Shown here one piece after another: positions 42,485 through 50,898 of a stretch of DNA of 64,000 nucleotides. The first letter of the stretch is position 1, and each line of letters starts with the position of its first letter. Origin of the DNA: CAZNSX01 sp964575845 (GTDB lineage: Bacteria > UBA8248 > CAZNSX01); contig CAZNSX010000001.1 of the NCBI GenBank assembly GCA_964575845.1, forward strand, positions 868,001 through 932,000, written 5' to 3'. The notes beneath the pieces are model-generated. The model ran no database searches. It had not been told where the DNA came from and saw nothing but the letters and a program-made list of their open reading frames with translations. Both the position numbers and the translations under genes were made by a program.

Positions 42485-43423
42485 ATGAGTGAGATAAGCC
42501 GAATCGCAGTGATAGGGGGAGGATACGTCGGCCGGGGACTCGCCATCCAGTTCGCCCACGGTGGCTACGAGGTTTCGCTTTATAACAGGACGGCAGAGAG
42601 TTCATCCCGGGCGACGGACGGGATTGAATTCTACCTCAGCGCGTTTGTGAAAAATCGTTTCTTCACGAGGAAAAAAGCAAAGGAAGCTCTCAATCTCATA
42701 AAACCCACCATAAGCTTCGAGGATGCGGCATCGGCGGCGCATTTTGTCATTGAGTCCGTTTCGGAAGACCTTGGACTCAAGCAAGATATATTCGCAAGGC
42801 TCGACGGCCTCTGCCCTCCCCCCACCATCATAGCCTCAGATACCTCCGGCCTTAAGCTCTCGGATATAGGGCAAAAGGCCAAGCGGAAGGACAAGCTGAT
42901 CGTTATCCACCACTATACTCCGACGCCCCTGAGGCCGGTCGTTGAGGTCGTCAGGGGAAGGGAAACCTCTGAGGAGACATTTCTGATAACTAAGGAGCTC
43001 CTGGAGAGTGTCGGTAAGGAAGTGGTGGATGTGAAGGAGCAGCTTGGCCACATAGGGGTAAGGATAACGACTGCGATAAGAAGGGAGGCCGTATACATGC
43101 TCGAGAGGGGGATCGCTTCCCCTCACGATATCGACAGGGTAATTTACGGGCTTGGCATCTTGCCGCTTTTCAGTGGGATGGACGCCTCCGGTCTTGATGT
43201 CTTCCTCAGCATCCATGAATATCTTCAGAAGGACCTTGATAACAGGGATTATCCTTCTCCGCTCTTAAGAGAGAAGGTGGAGAGAGGGGAGCTTGGAATA
43301 AAGAGCGGCAAGGGTTTTTATAGCTGGAGCGAAGAGTCCGCGAAAAGGGAAACGGAAAAGAGGATAAAGGCACTCATCCTTCGTCTTAAGGAACGAGAGA
43401 CCTTGCAAGGGTCAGACTCTTGA
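42485..43423 (+). CDS. 3-hydroxyacyl-CoA dehydrogenase
   Basis: Start ATG 42485 (MSEISRIAVIGGG) has GAGGG upstream. The 312-residue protein has the NAD-binding GGGYVGRGLAIQFAHGGY, the linker ASDTSGLKLSDI and the active-site segment IVIHHYTPTPLRPVVEVV, where the family's HxxNP has Thr at the Asn position. The C-terminal domain holds the second half (ERGIASPHDIDRVIYGLG; SGKGFYSW). It oxidises the 3-hydroxy group of a CoA ester with NAD+. With the two dehydrogenases and the alcohol dehydrogenase it makes most of a degradative spiral; no enoyl-CoA hydratase or thiolase is in the window. Confidence 0.92.
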   Translation: MSEISRIAVIGGGYVGRGLAIQFAHGGYEVSLYNRTAESSSRATDGIEFYLSAFVKNRFFTRKKAKEALNLIKPTISFEDAASAAHFVIESVSEDLGLKQDIFARLDGLCPPPTIIASDTSGLKLSDIGQKAKRKDKLIVIHHYTPTPLRPVVEVVRGRETSEETFLITKELLESVGKEVVDVKEQLGHIGVRITTAIRREAVYMLERGIASPHDIDRVIYGLGILPLFSGMDASGLDVFLSIHEYLQKDLDNRDYPSPLLREKVERGELGIKSGKGFYSWSEESAKRETEKRIKALILRLKERETLQGSDS

Positions 43424-43524
43424 GGGAAGAGCCGAGCATGAGTGGTCAATGCTCCCCTCTTGAGTTGTGATTTTCTCATGCGCAACCGGCCCATGCGGCT
43501 CCAGCCGCTTTCCTTGACGGCTGA

Positions 43525-43704
43525 CACGGGCCTCACAACGAGCGCCTATCCCGAGAAGGTACACTTCCGCTCCCGCAGTCCGTTGCTATCCACGAGCGGG
43601 CCCAACACCCCAAAGCCACCGAACTCATGGTCGATTATATGCGCACCGATCAAGGACAAATCTCGCGAGGCGCGCTCAAGAAAGGAAGGAGAAGCCCAGC
43701 ATGA
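43525..43704 (+). pseudogene. C-terminal remnant of an ABC solute-binding protein
   Basis: The frame between TGA 43522 and TGA 43702 reads EGTLPLPQSVAIHERAQHPK and then ATELMVDYMRTDQGQISRG. This is the typical end of iron/thiamine/spermidine-type periplasmic binding proteins (VAIxxGAxHPxAAKLFIDFLLSxEGQ). There is no start codon, and the upstream part is interrupted. It overlaps the start of the nitrilase gene by one base-shifted ATGA. With the TOBE fragment at 35790 it suggests that a whole ABC transporter has decayed in this region. Confidence 0.5.
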
Positions 43705-44531
43705 AAGTTCAGGTTGCCGTTATCCAGACCGAGACTTACCACCTGGGGGATAAAGATAAGACTCTCGCGCAGGCCTCTCGCTATGTCAGGGAGGCAGCCG
43801 AGATGGGGGCGCAGATAATCTGCTTTCCAGAGACGTATCCCGGGCCCTGGAGGGTGCCCCTGGACTATTCTCCGGTGGAGGCTTTAAGCCAAGCCGCGGC
43901 AAAGCATGATGTATATATAGTGGCCGGAGCCAATGAGCCCCTGAAGGAGGACCCCTCCCGAGGGCACGCCTCCCAGGTGCTCATCGGGCCCCAGGGGCTC
44001 ATTGGGAGATACAACCGAACCATCCCGCCGGGGCCATGGCTCTATAAGGGAGGGCGCTTCTGGGACCTGGATTACAAGGAAGGGGATGAGCTTCCGGTCT
44101 TTGAAACCCCCTTGGGTAAGGTGGGCGTTCTTGTGTGCAGCGAGGTCTACGCGCCCGAGCTCTCGCGAGTGCTTGCCCTCAAGGGCGCGGAGATGGTCTT
44201 CCTGCCGGCGGGAATCTCCAAGTATGAACTCCATGAGACCTGGCGCACCCTCATCTGGGCCCGAGCCATAGAGAACCTGATGTATACCTTCACCTGTCAG
44301 AATATCCTGGGCATAGAGCGGGGATTGGCCATGATCTGCAGCCCGGAGGAGGTCCTGGTCGAATCGGAAAAGCCGGGGGTCTTCGTCGCGGAGTGCGACC
44401 TGGAGCGCATCCGGTGGCTTCGGGAAACAAAAGACCGATATGAACTTCCCTTGCCCTTCAAGGCAAAGCCCGGCGTGCTGAGGGACTGGCGCAGGCCCGA
44501 GCTCTATCGTAAGGCCTGCCCAGAGTGGTGA
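43701..44531 (+). CDS. nitrilase-superfamily carbon-nitrogen hydrolase
   Basis: The 276-residue protein has the nitrilase fold. Catalytic Glu44 is in CFPETYPGPW and nucleophile Cys146 in GVLVCSEVYAPE. The catalytic Lys, normally in YRKxHL, is replaced: the segment reads GRYNRTIPPG with Arg106 at that place. A second Glu is kept downstream (HETWRTLIWARAIEN). The Lys-to-Arg change may lower activity or mark another reaction. GGAAGGAGAAG precedes ATG 43701. It is the last plus-strand gene of the catabolic run and converges with the thioredoxin-like gene. Confidence 0.85.
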   Translation: MKVQVAVIQTETYHLGDKDKTLAQASRYVREAAEMGAQIICFPETYPGPWRVPLDYSPVEALSQAAAKHDVYIVAGANEPLKEDPSRGHASQVLIGPQGLIGRYNRTIPPGPWLYKGGRFWDLDYKEGDELPVFETPLGKVGVLVCSEVYAPELSRVLALKGAEMVFLPAGISKYELHETWRTLIWARAIENLMYTFTCQNILGIERGLAMICSPEEVLVESEKPGVFVAECDLERIRWLRETKDRYELPLPFKAKPGVLRDWRRPELYRKACPEW

Positions 44532-44552
44532 GTTTCATCAAGGGGATGGCGC

Positions 44553-45215
44553 TCAAGGTAGCTTGGACTTCGCTCTCTCCGCCACCTTTTCAGAAGCTGA
44601 AGGTTTGCCGTGAGAGGCCGCCTTTCCCTGCTTCGTCAGCTGTTTCAGGGATGAGATGATGGCGGGGCGGTCCCACTCCTCGGGCCCTATGAGCTTATGG
44701 GCCAGTCGACCCTCCTTGTCGACGAGGAAGCTCTCGGGCACCCCTGTGGTGCGGTAGAGCTTCTTGACGGTCTGCTTCGGGTCGAGGAGGATAGGATAGC
44801 TGAGACCGAGGCCCCTGACAAAGGGCTCCACAACCTGAGCCCCCAGGGCGTCTATGCTTACGGCCAGAATCACAAAATCCTCCCCCTCCATGGCTCTGTT
44901 GAGCGTCTCGAGGCGTGGCATCTCCTCGCGGCAGGAGGGACACCACGTGGCCCACACGTTCACGAGCACGACCTTTTTCCCCCGGAAGTCCGCAAGCGAG
45001 ACATCCTCTCCCTTGAGGCTTGGATAGCTGAAGAGGGGGGCCGTGTCTCCCACCTGGAGGGGGCCCTGAGCCTTGCCCTCGGGGGTTCCTCCCCGGGTCA
45101 GGTACCCATAAGCCATGAGCGCCAGGGTCAAAAGCACGGGAATGACGATAAATAGCCTTATGAGGCGCCGCTCCTTCGGGTTCGCCTTCTCTTCCGGTTT
45201 TCTCTCTTCATCCAT
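44553..45215 (-). CDS. membrane-anchored TlpA-like thiol-disulfide oxidoreductase
   Basis: The 220-residue protein has a charged N-terminus, one transmembrane helix (about 22-42) and a periplasmic thioredoxin-like domain (about 58-190) with active site WATWCPSC and the cis-Pro motif GVPESFLVD. The Lys/Ser-rich tail is unstructured. TlpA/ResA proteins reduce apocytochrome c haem-binding Cys or copper-site Cys, which fits a genome rich in c-type cytochromes. It is 21 bases from the convergent nitrilase gene. Confidence 0.9.
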   Translation of the reverse strand: MDEERKPEEKANPKERRLIRLFIVIPVLLTLALMAYGYLTRGGTPEGKAQGPLQVGDTAPLFSYPSLKGEDVSLADFRGKKVVLVNVWATWCPSCREEMPRLETLNRAMEGEDFVILAVSIDALGAQVVEPFVRGLGLSYPILLDPKQTVKKLYRTTGVPESFLVDKEGRLAHKLIGPEEWDRPAIISSLKQLTKQGKAASHGKPSASEKVAERAKSKLP

Positions 45216-45270
45216 TATTTTTTAAGAAGCCTCGCCATATAGACTTTTTCCTCCGGACCATCCTACTCTC

Positions 45271-45492
45271 TTACTTTACTTCATCCTTAGGCTTCATAGC
45301 AAGACCGACCTCCTCCGGTCGGCTTCCCTTCCGCATGCCATGACCCTTATGGAGCAAAAGATGCAGGAATGGGCAAAGGAGAAGCAGAAATATGGGCGCA
45401 GCCCCAGCGAGACCGAGGCCGCTCATATATAAAACCCCTATGAGCCCCAGCGGAATAAGACAGCAGAGAAAAGAGAAATGCCAGTTTCTCAT
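45271..45492 (-). CDS. small two-helix membrane protein (DUF2933-like)
   Basis: The 73-residue protein starting at ATG 45492 (MRNWHFSFLCCLIPLG) has two hydrophobic segments and the motif CPFLHLLLHKGHG, which matches small DUF2933 proteins often found in copper or heavy-metal resistance clusters. The longer start at 45534 adds 14 residues without an RBS. The His and Cys at the membrane edge could bind metal. It lies near the ZraSR-like genes. The function is unknown. Confidence 0.6.
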   Translation of the reverse strand: MRNWHFSFLCCLIPLGLIGVLYMSGLGLAGAAPIFLLLLCPFLHLLLHKGHGMRKGSRPEEVGLAMKPKDEVK

Positions 45493-45788
45493 AACCTGAA
45501 CCGCAGAAGGAGGCAAAACCGACCCCGAGTTCAATCCGTGCTTTAACCAAGATCTGTGCCACCTCCACGATAGATGCCAGAGAGATTTTTTGCCTCTCTC
45601 TTAATTTATTAAAAAACAATATGTTTTAGCTTTATCGGAAGTTCCCGCCCTTTCAGCTCAAGCCGCCGGTCTATCCATAAAGAACAAATTCCTCAAGGGA
45701 ATCTGGGTTATTGATAAGAGAATCCTTAGCTTTTGTGGGGAAATATGCCACAGAGGCCGCGACACAGATGAGGGGGCTATCCATTCCC

Positions 45789-47156
45789 TTAGCGCTCGTA
45801 CTGCTCCAATTTTCTGTAAAGGGTTTTCCGGTCAATGCCCAGTATCTGGGCGGCCCTTTGCTTGTTGCCACCGGTTTCTTCGAGCACTTTCAGTATGTAA
45901 TCCCTCTCGAGCTCGTCGAGGCTGCTCCTCTCCTGCAGGGCTTCTTCCACGACCACTTCCTCCCAGCCCCGAATGGTATCAGGGAGGTCAACGGGCCTTA
46001 TCTCTTTTCCCCGGCCAAGGATCATGGCCCTTTCGATGACATTCTCGAGCTCCCTCACGTTTCCTGGCCAGCTGTAATTCAGCAGGAGCTTAAGAGCGGC
46101 TTCTGTTATCCCCTTTACCTCTTTCCCGGTACGACCGGCGCATTTCCTGATGAAGTGCCCTGCAAGGAGGGGGATATCTTCCGCTCGCTCCCTGAGGGGA
46201 GGCAGGCGCAAATGGATGACGTTTAGGCGGTAGAAAAGGTCCTCCCTGAAGCTTCCGCTCTTTATCTCCTCTTCCAGGTTCCTATTGGTGGCGGAGAGGA
46301 CCCTCGCGTCAACCCTCACTGTCCGGGTGCCCCCCACGGGCCGTACCTCGCCATCCTGGAGGACTCTGAGAAGCTTGGCCTGAGTCACCAAGGGCATCTC
46401 GCTTATCTCATCCAGAAATATCGTGCCCCCATGGGCCGTCTCCAAGAGCCCTTTCTTATCAGAGTGGGCTCCTGTAAAGGCACCCCTCACATGGCCGAAG
46501 AGCTCGCTCTCGAGAAGCGCTTCGGGTATCGCTGCGCAGTTCAAGGGCACGAAGGGGCGCCCCCCGCGGCCGCTCTCGAAGTGAATGGCTCGGGCCACGA
46601 GCTCCTTCCCCGTTCCGCTCTCTCCGGAGATGAGAATATTCGCGGGAGTATCCGCCACCTTTCGCATGAGGGAGAAGAACTCACGCATCACCCGGCTCTC
46701 TCCGATAAGATTGCCGAAGCCAAAAGAGGCTTGAGACTCCTCCAGCGACCGCTCCATGTCCCTCCGCAGGAGCTTTTCTTTCAACGCCTTCTCCACCAGG
46801 GCCGTAATCTCTTCCATTCTGAAGGGCTTCGTCAGGTAATGATAGGCCCCAAGCTTCATGCTCTCCACGGCGGACTCTATGGAGCCAAAGGCCGTAATGA
46901 TTATTATGGGGAGCTCAGGGTCAGAGCGCAGGAGTCTCCGCGTCAGCTCAACGCCCTTGATGCCTTTCATCTGGACGTCCGTGATAACCAGGTCAAATTG
47001 ACCGCAGGCCGCCTTTTCAAGGGCTTCCGCGCCGCTTCCAGCCGCGTCCACGGAGTAGCCCTCATCCTGAAGGGTATCTTTCAGGAGGGCGCACATTTCC
47101 GGGTCATCATCAACAATGAGGACCTTGCTTCCCCTCTGGTCCCTCGCTCCCCTCAT
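45789..47156 (-). CDS. sigma54-dependent response regulator, ZraR/AtoC type
   Basis: The 455 residues comprise a receiver (10-125, Asp60 in LVITDVQMKG), an AAA+ domain (about 150-385; GESGTGKE; GAFTGA intact; Walker B GTIFLDEISEM) and a Fis-type HTH (GGNKQRAAQILGIDRKTLYRKL). It starts 7 bases after the kinase gene's stop and is its cognate regulator. Gene order (kinase and regulator divergent from Met-rich periplasmic proteins with a sigma54 promoter) copies E. coli zraSR-zraP. It probably activates the promoter at 49344-49358. Confidence 0.92.
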   Translation of the reverse strand: MRGARDQRGSKVLIVDDDPEMCALLKDTLQDEGYSVDAAGSGAEALEKAACGQFDLVITDVQMKGIKGVELTRRLLRSDPELPIIIITAFGSIESAVESMKLGAYHYLTKPFRMEEITALVEKALKEKLLRRDMERSLEESQASFGFGNLIGESRVMREFFSLMRKVADTPANILISGESGTGKELVARAIHFESGRGGRPFVPLNCAAIPEALLESELFGHVRGAFTGAHSDKKGLLETAHGGTIFLDEISEMPLVTQAKLLRVLQDGEVRPVGGTRTVRVDARVLSATNRNLEEEIKSGSFREDLFYRLNVIHLRLPPLRERAEDIPLLAGHFIRKCAGRTGKEVKGITEAALKLLLNYSWPGNVRELENVIERAMILGRGKEIRPVDLPDTIRGWEEVVVEEALQERSSLDELERDYILKVLEETGGNKQRAAQILGIDRKTLYRKLEQYER

Positions 47157-47163
47157 GTTCCCT

Positions 47164-48999
47164 TCACTCGGCCGCGGGCAGGAACACGCTGAAAACGCTC
47201 CCCTTGCCGAGCTCGCTCCTCACCTCTATCCAACCCCCGTGGGCCTCTGCGATGCGGCTTGAAACGGTTAGCCCAAGGCCGGTGCCCTCGCCCACATCCT
47301 TGGTGGTGAAAAAGGGGTCAAATATTTTGCCCAAATGCTCCTCGGGGATCCCAGGCCCCGTGTCCGAGACATCAACCCTGATGTACCTTTCAGCTGCGGC
47401 CTTGCCCGCCGCACCGGCGCCCCTTCCATCGGAGAGCGCCGAGGTAAGGACCAGTTCACCCGCCCCGGACATCACCTGGATGGCATTGAGGCAGAGGTTC
47501 AGGAAGAGTTGCTGGAGCTGGTCGGCATCGGCCGTCACGGGGGGAAGGTCCCGAGAGAGTTCGATCCTGAGGGCCAGCCCATGGCGCTGGACCTGGGGTT
47601 CCAGAAGCTCGGCCACTGATTCCAGAATCCTGTTCACGCCTTCAGGACGCATGGTGAGCTGCTTCGGCCGTGCAAAGGCAAGACACTGACGCACTAGGCG
47701 GGCGATGCGGTCTATTTGCCCGATGATGACCGAGAGCTTTTCCCGGAGGGGGCTCTCGGGCTCAAGGCGTTTCATCACCCACTCGGCCCTGCCGCTTATG
47801 ATGTTGAGAGGAGTGCCGACCTCATGAGCGATCCCCGAGACCAGCTGCCCCACCGCGGCCATCTTCTCCGCCTGCTGCACCTGTCTCTCAAGCTTCACCC
47901 GCTCGGTGACATCCTTGATAACAAGGACCACCCCCGTTATCTTACCTGATGCATTCCGGAGGGGATATCCGTCGATATTGAGGCGCAATCGCTCACCCCC
48001 GGGCTCCGGCTCCTTCGTCTGCGTGGCGCTGAAGCTGACCCTCTTCCCTTCCAGCAGACCCTCCAGCTCTGCCGAAAAGCTCCCTTCCTGGCACTGGGGG
48101 AAGACCTCACCGAGGGGCCTGCCCGCCTCTTCCTCACCCGGAAGAGCGCAAAGCCTGGCCGTCGCCCGGTTCCAGGCCGTCACTCTCTTATCTTTGTCCA
48201 CCACTATGATCCCATCCGATATGCTCTCGATGATGCTCCGGGTAAACTCCCGCTCCCTCAGAATCCCGCGGTTGGTCCTCTGGATCTCTTCCGCCATCCC
48301 GTTAAAGGTCTGGGCCAGGTGGCCTATCTCATCGGTCTCCTCCAGCCGGATGCGGTGTTCAAGGTCCCCCTGACTGAAACGCTGGACCCCCCTCTCAAGC
48401 TGCTCAAGCGGCTGGGAGAGGTTACGCTTGGTGAAAAAGTGGAACATGAAGGCCAGAAAGGCGGTGATTCCAGCTATAGTGAGAACGTTATAAAGGCGGG
48501 CCTGGGCCTTATGGCTTTCGATGGTGGCCATATCCATGACCACCTTCACGGCGCCCAAGGTGCGGCCGTCCTCAAGGCGCAGGGGATAGAAGAAGTCATA
48601 GAGTCTTCCCCTATCTCCCTTCTTAACATATCCTTCGGGCTCTCCCCCCCGGAAGAGCCTCATCAGGGCTTGGTCTTCCCTGGGGTCCGGCTGATCCTTC
48701 GTGCCGGCTGAAAAAAGGGGTTTCTTCTCAGGGCCAAGGACCGCTATCTCCCGCACTCCCTGGAGCCTGCTGAGCAGCCCTCCGAGATGCATCAGCTGCA
48801 TCATCAGGGACCCCGGATGGCCCCGCGCTATAGCGCCCAGAGCCCCATCGGCCGTTATTCTCGCCTGCCGCTCGGCTGACGCCCGGATCTCCTTGAGAAG
48901 ACTCTTCTCGCTCTCGCGCAGGTTGAAAAGCGCGTGGGCGGTCATCACCACTATCAGAGTTGTCACGAGATAAAGGCTGAGCCGCGTCCCGATTTTCAT
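47164..48999 (-). CDS. ZraS-like sensor histidine kinase with HAMP and PAS
   Basis: The 611-residue protein has TM1 (about 7-25), a periplasmic domain of about 145 residues, TM2 (about 171-189), HAMP (about 190-245), PAS (about 250-365; SDGIIVVDKDKRVTAWNRA), HisKA with phospho-acceptor His392 in GIAHEVGTPLNI and an HATPase domain (DTGPGIPEEH; GEGTGLGLTV). The periplasmic part has several Met and His residues (PGSLMMQLMHLGG) that could bind a metal. It forms an operon with the regulator. The likely signal is zinc, copper or envelope stress, by analogy with ZraS. Confidence 0.92.
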   Translation of the reverse strand: MKIGTRLSLYLVTTLIVVMTAHALFNLRESEKSLLKEIRASAERQARITADGALGAIARGHPGSLMMQLMHLGGLLSRLQGVREIAVLGPEKKPLFSAGTKDQPDPREDQALMRLFRGGEPEGYVKKGDRGRLYDFFYPLRLEDGRTLGAVKVVMDMATIESHKAQARLYNVLTIAGITAFLAFMFHFFTKRNLSQPLEQLERGVQRFSQGDLEHRIRLEETDEIGHLAQTFNGMAEEIQRTNRGILREREFTRSIIESISDGIIVVDKDKRVTAWNRATARLCALPGEEEAGRPLGEVFPQCQEGSFSAELEGLLEGKRVSFSATQTKEPEPGGERLRLNIDGYPLRNASGKITGVVLVIKDVTERVKLERQVQQAEKMAAVGQLVSGIAHEVGTPLNIISGRAEWVMKRLEPESPLREKLSVIIGQIDRIARLVRQCLAFARPKQLTMRPEGVNRILESVAELLEPQVQRHGLALRIELSRDLPPVTADADQLQQLFLNLCLNAIQVMSGAGELVLTSALSDGRGAGAAGKAAAERYIRVDVSDTGPGIPEEHLGKIFDPFFTTKDVGEGTGLGLTVSSRIAEAHGGWIEVRSELGKGSVFSVFLPAAE

Positions 49000-49186
49000 G
49001 GGAAACCTCTAAGTCCCCCCTTTTGGGGAGAGTACAAGGCAAGCTATCTCTTCAATGATAAGCGAAATCCTGGTATTTTGGCAAACCCACGAGATTGCCT
49101 GAAATTTTCGCGGGCAGGGGGGGGACCCTGCAATCGTGAGGCCAAACCTTGAGACTCGCCCTCACACCTTTTCACCGAGTTCATGT

Positions 49187-49214
49187 GTGGAATTTTGGGC
49201 TTGAGCGTGGAATT
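49187..49214 (+). promoter_or_regulatory. direct repeats, candidate regulator sites
   Basis: GTGGAATT occurs at 49187-49194 and 49207-49214, 20 bases apart (two helical turns) and about 130-160 bp upstream of the sigma54 promoter at 49344. A GTGAGG/CCTCAC inverted repeat lies at 49136-49165. One of these may be the binding site of the adjacent response regulator. Confidence 0.35.
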
Positions 49215-49343
49215 ATGCCTCACTGCGCCGAAGCTCTAAGTCACTTTAAGATTCGCGTATCTTCCTTCATGGGAGGGTCTCCAAGAATATAAAGCACAAT
49301 AGATCAATATATTAGGGGACCTTCCCAGGGCGTGAAAAAGGCC

Positions 49344-49358
49344 TGGCACGCTTGATGC
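49344..49358 (+). promoter_or_regulatory. sigma54 promoter of the metal-stress operon
   Basis: TGGCACGCTTGATGC matches the consensus TGGCACGNNNNTTGC at all fixed bases but one (A for the first T of TTGC), with GG and GC ten bases apart. It lies 88 bases before ATG 49446 in the divergent region between the kinase gene and this operon. Confidence 0.75.
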
Positions 49359-49445
49359 TTTAAAGGGAGGCAAATGCGGTACAGAGGCTATCTCCCTTGA
49401 TAGTTGGAAACTGAGGGACATTTTCAAGAAGGAGGTTGAAAAACC

Positions 49446-49889
49446 ATGAAGAGGTTTCTAGTAATCACGCTTGTTGTGACCGGCATCCTGGGCGTCTGGG
49501 TCGTGGGCTCCAACGTTTATGCGCACGGCACCGGGGGCTGGGGCTCCCGCTACATGATGCCCTATGGAGGGGGAGGTTACTGGGGCATGGGCCCAGGGAT
49601 GATGGGGGGCATGATGGGCCCCGGAATGATGGGCAGGGGCGGTGGAGCCGAGTACTGCGGGTACGGCCCCGGCTACAGGGGTGAGTCCACCGCACCTCTC
49701 ACCAAAGAGCAGGCCACGGAAATCGTCGAGCGTCACCTCGCCTACACCGGGAACCCCTATCTCAAGCTGGGCCAGATAACCGATAAGGGAGACTATTTCG
49801 AGGCTGAGCTCGTCACCAAGAAGAGCGGCGAGCTTGCGGCGAAGCTTTGGGTCGATAAGCACACGGGCTATCTCAGGCCCGCTTCCTAA
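49446..49889 (+). CDS. Met/Gly-rich periplasmic protein (ZraP-position)
   Basis: The 147-residue precursor has a signal peptide (MKRFLVITLVVTGILGVWVVG, cleaved near VYA-H). The mature protein starts with a Gly/Met/Tyr-rich low-complexity part (PGMMGGMMGPGMMGRG) resembling metal-binding Met clusters for Cu(I) or Ag(I). The C-terminal half (about 80-147) is a folded domain with LTKEQATEIVERHLAYTGN and YFEAELVTKKSGELAAKLWV, PepSY-like in character. It is the first gene after the sigma54 promoter and sits where zraP sits in enterobacteria. The next gene is a paralogue. RBS GAAGGAGG. Confidence 0.8.
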   Translation: MKRFLVITLVVTGILGVWVVGSNVYAHGTGGWGSRYMMPYGGGGYWGMGPGMMGGMMGPGMMGRGGGAEYCGYGPGYRGESTAPLTKEQATEIVERHLAYTGNPYLKLGQITDKGDYFEAELVTKKSGELAAKLWVDKHTGYLRPAS

Positions 49890-49923
49890 ACCCTAAGGCC
49901 CAGAAAGCGGGCCTTGTGAACAT

Positions 49924-49960
49924 AGCCCCCGCTCTGGGACACTCCGGGGCGGGGGCTTCT
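49924..49960 (+). terminator. hairpin after the first Met-rich gene
   Basis: AGCCCCCGC pairs with GCGGGGGCT (9 bp, 16-base loop), followed by TCTCC. The weak U-run suggests partial termination or mRNA processing inside the operon. A like hairpin follows the paralogue at 50472-50505. Confidence 0.45.
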
Positions 49961-49981
49961 CCGAATAAGGGGCTGGCAAAA

Positions 49982-50446
49982 ATGAAGAGACTTCTTGCGG
50001 TAACACTCGCTCTGACAGGCATGTTGGGCTTTTCGGTCGCAGGCGCCTATGCCCAGGGCTCGGGAGCCTGGGGCGGTGGGCACATGATGCAGTATGGAGG
50101 CGGAAACTCCCGAAGTATGGGGGCCGGCACGATGGGGGGCATGATGGGGTCGGGCTCCGGCATGATGGCACCGGGAATGAGGGACGGGGATGCAGGTGCC
50201 GTGCCCCACGGCAACACACCCCCTGGCTATTTCCCGGGGGAGCTCAAGGGGCCTCTCACCAAGGAGAGGGCTGCGGAGATAGTGGGCGGATACCTCGCCT
50301 CCACCCGAAACTCCTATCTCAAGCTCGGTCAGATAACCGATAAGGGCAGTTATTTCGAAGCCGAGCTCGTCACAAAAAAGAGTGGTGAGCCGGCGGCCAA
50401 GGTATGGATTGATAAGCAAACGGGCTATCTCAGGCCCGGCTCCTGA
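49982..50446 (+). CDS. Met/Gly-rich periplasmic protein (paralogue)
   Basis: Start ATG 49982 (MKRLLAVTLALTGMLG) lies after AAGGGGC. The 154-residue precursor has a signal peptide ending AYA-Q, a Met/Gly-rich part (AGTMGGMMGSGSGMMAPGM) and the same C-terminal domain as the preceding gene (LTKERAAEIVGGYLASTRNS; YFEAELVTKKSGEPAAKVW). It is a tandem duplicate. The conserved C-terminal domain and the variable Met stretch suggest that the domain has a fixed role and the tail gathers metal. Confidence 0.8.
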   Translation: MKRLLAVTLALTGMLGFSVAGAYAQGSGAWGGGHMMQYGGGNSRSMGAGTMGGMMGSGSGMMAPGMRDGDAGAVPHGNTPPGYFPGELKGPLTKERAAEIVGGYLASTRNSYLKLGQITDKGSYFEAELVTKKSGEPAAKVWIDKQTGYLRPGS

Positions 50447-50471
50447 ACGTGGGTGCCTTGAGGGAGAGGGG

Positions 50472-50505
50472 CCCCGCCCCGGGATAATCCGGGGCGGGGG
50501 TTCTT
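50472..50505 (+). terminator. hairpin after the second Met-rich gene
   Basis: CCCCGCCCCGG pairs with CCGGGGCGGGG (11 bp) around a short loop, followed by TTCTTTCCC. It is very stable and could reduce transcription of the downstream part of the operon. Confidence 0.6.
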
Positions 50506-50527
50506 TCCCAAGAAAGGAGAGGGTGAG

Positions 50528-50731
50528 ATGGAGAATCTAGTCTGGATAGGACTTCTCGTAGGCGGGATGTTTTTCCTCCATCGCATGGGGCTCGGCTGCT
50601 GCGGCGGCCACGGCGGGAAGGGCCACGAAAACCATAAGGGGCATGATGCCCCCTCCGAGGGGGAGCCCCTCCCTCAAGTCACGGACGGAGGTCAAGCCCC
50701 CGAGGTTCAGCGGAAGCCAAGCTGCCACTGA
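50528..50731 (+). CDS. small His/Cys-rich membrane peptide
   Basis: The 67-residue protein has one transmembrane helix (MENLVWIGLLVGGMFFLHRM) followed by GLGCCGGHGGKGHENHKGHD, a Cys/His/Gly-rich stretch suited to binding copper or zinc, and a Pro-rich tail ending SCH. Similar small proteins sit beside copper-exporting ATPases. AAAGGAGAGGGTGAG precedes the ATG. Unnamed family. Confidence 0.65.
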   Translation: MENLVWIGLLVGGMFFLHRMGLGCCGGHGGKGHENHKGHDAPSEGEPLPQVTDGGQAPEVQRKPSCH

Positions 50732-50898
50732 GGGGAAGAGAGCGAAAACCGAAGGCAAGGCGAGCTCTTACTGGTCCGGTGGGCATGAATAGCGTGGAAA
50801 GCATGTTATTATGTTATAAGTGTGATAAGAATGATTATCGGGCCAGCGGGGAAGCTTCTTGAATTAGAAGCTCTCGTGTTGACGAGGAGGTCTTGAAA

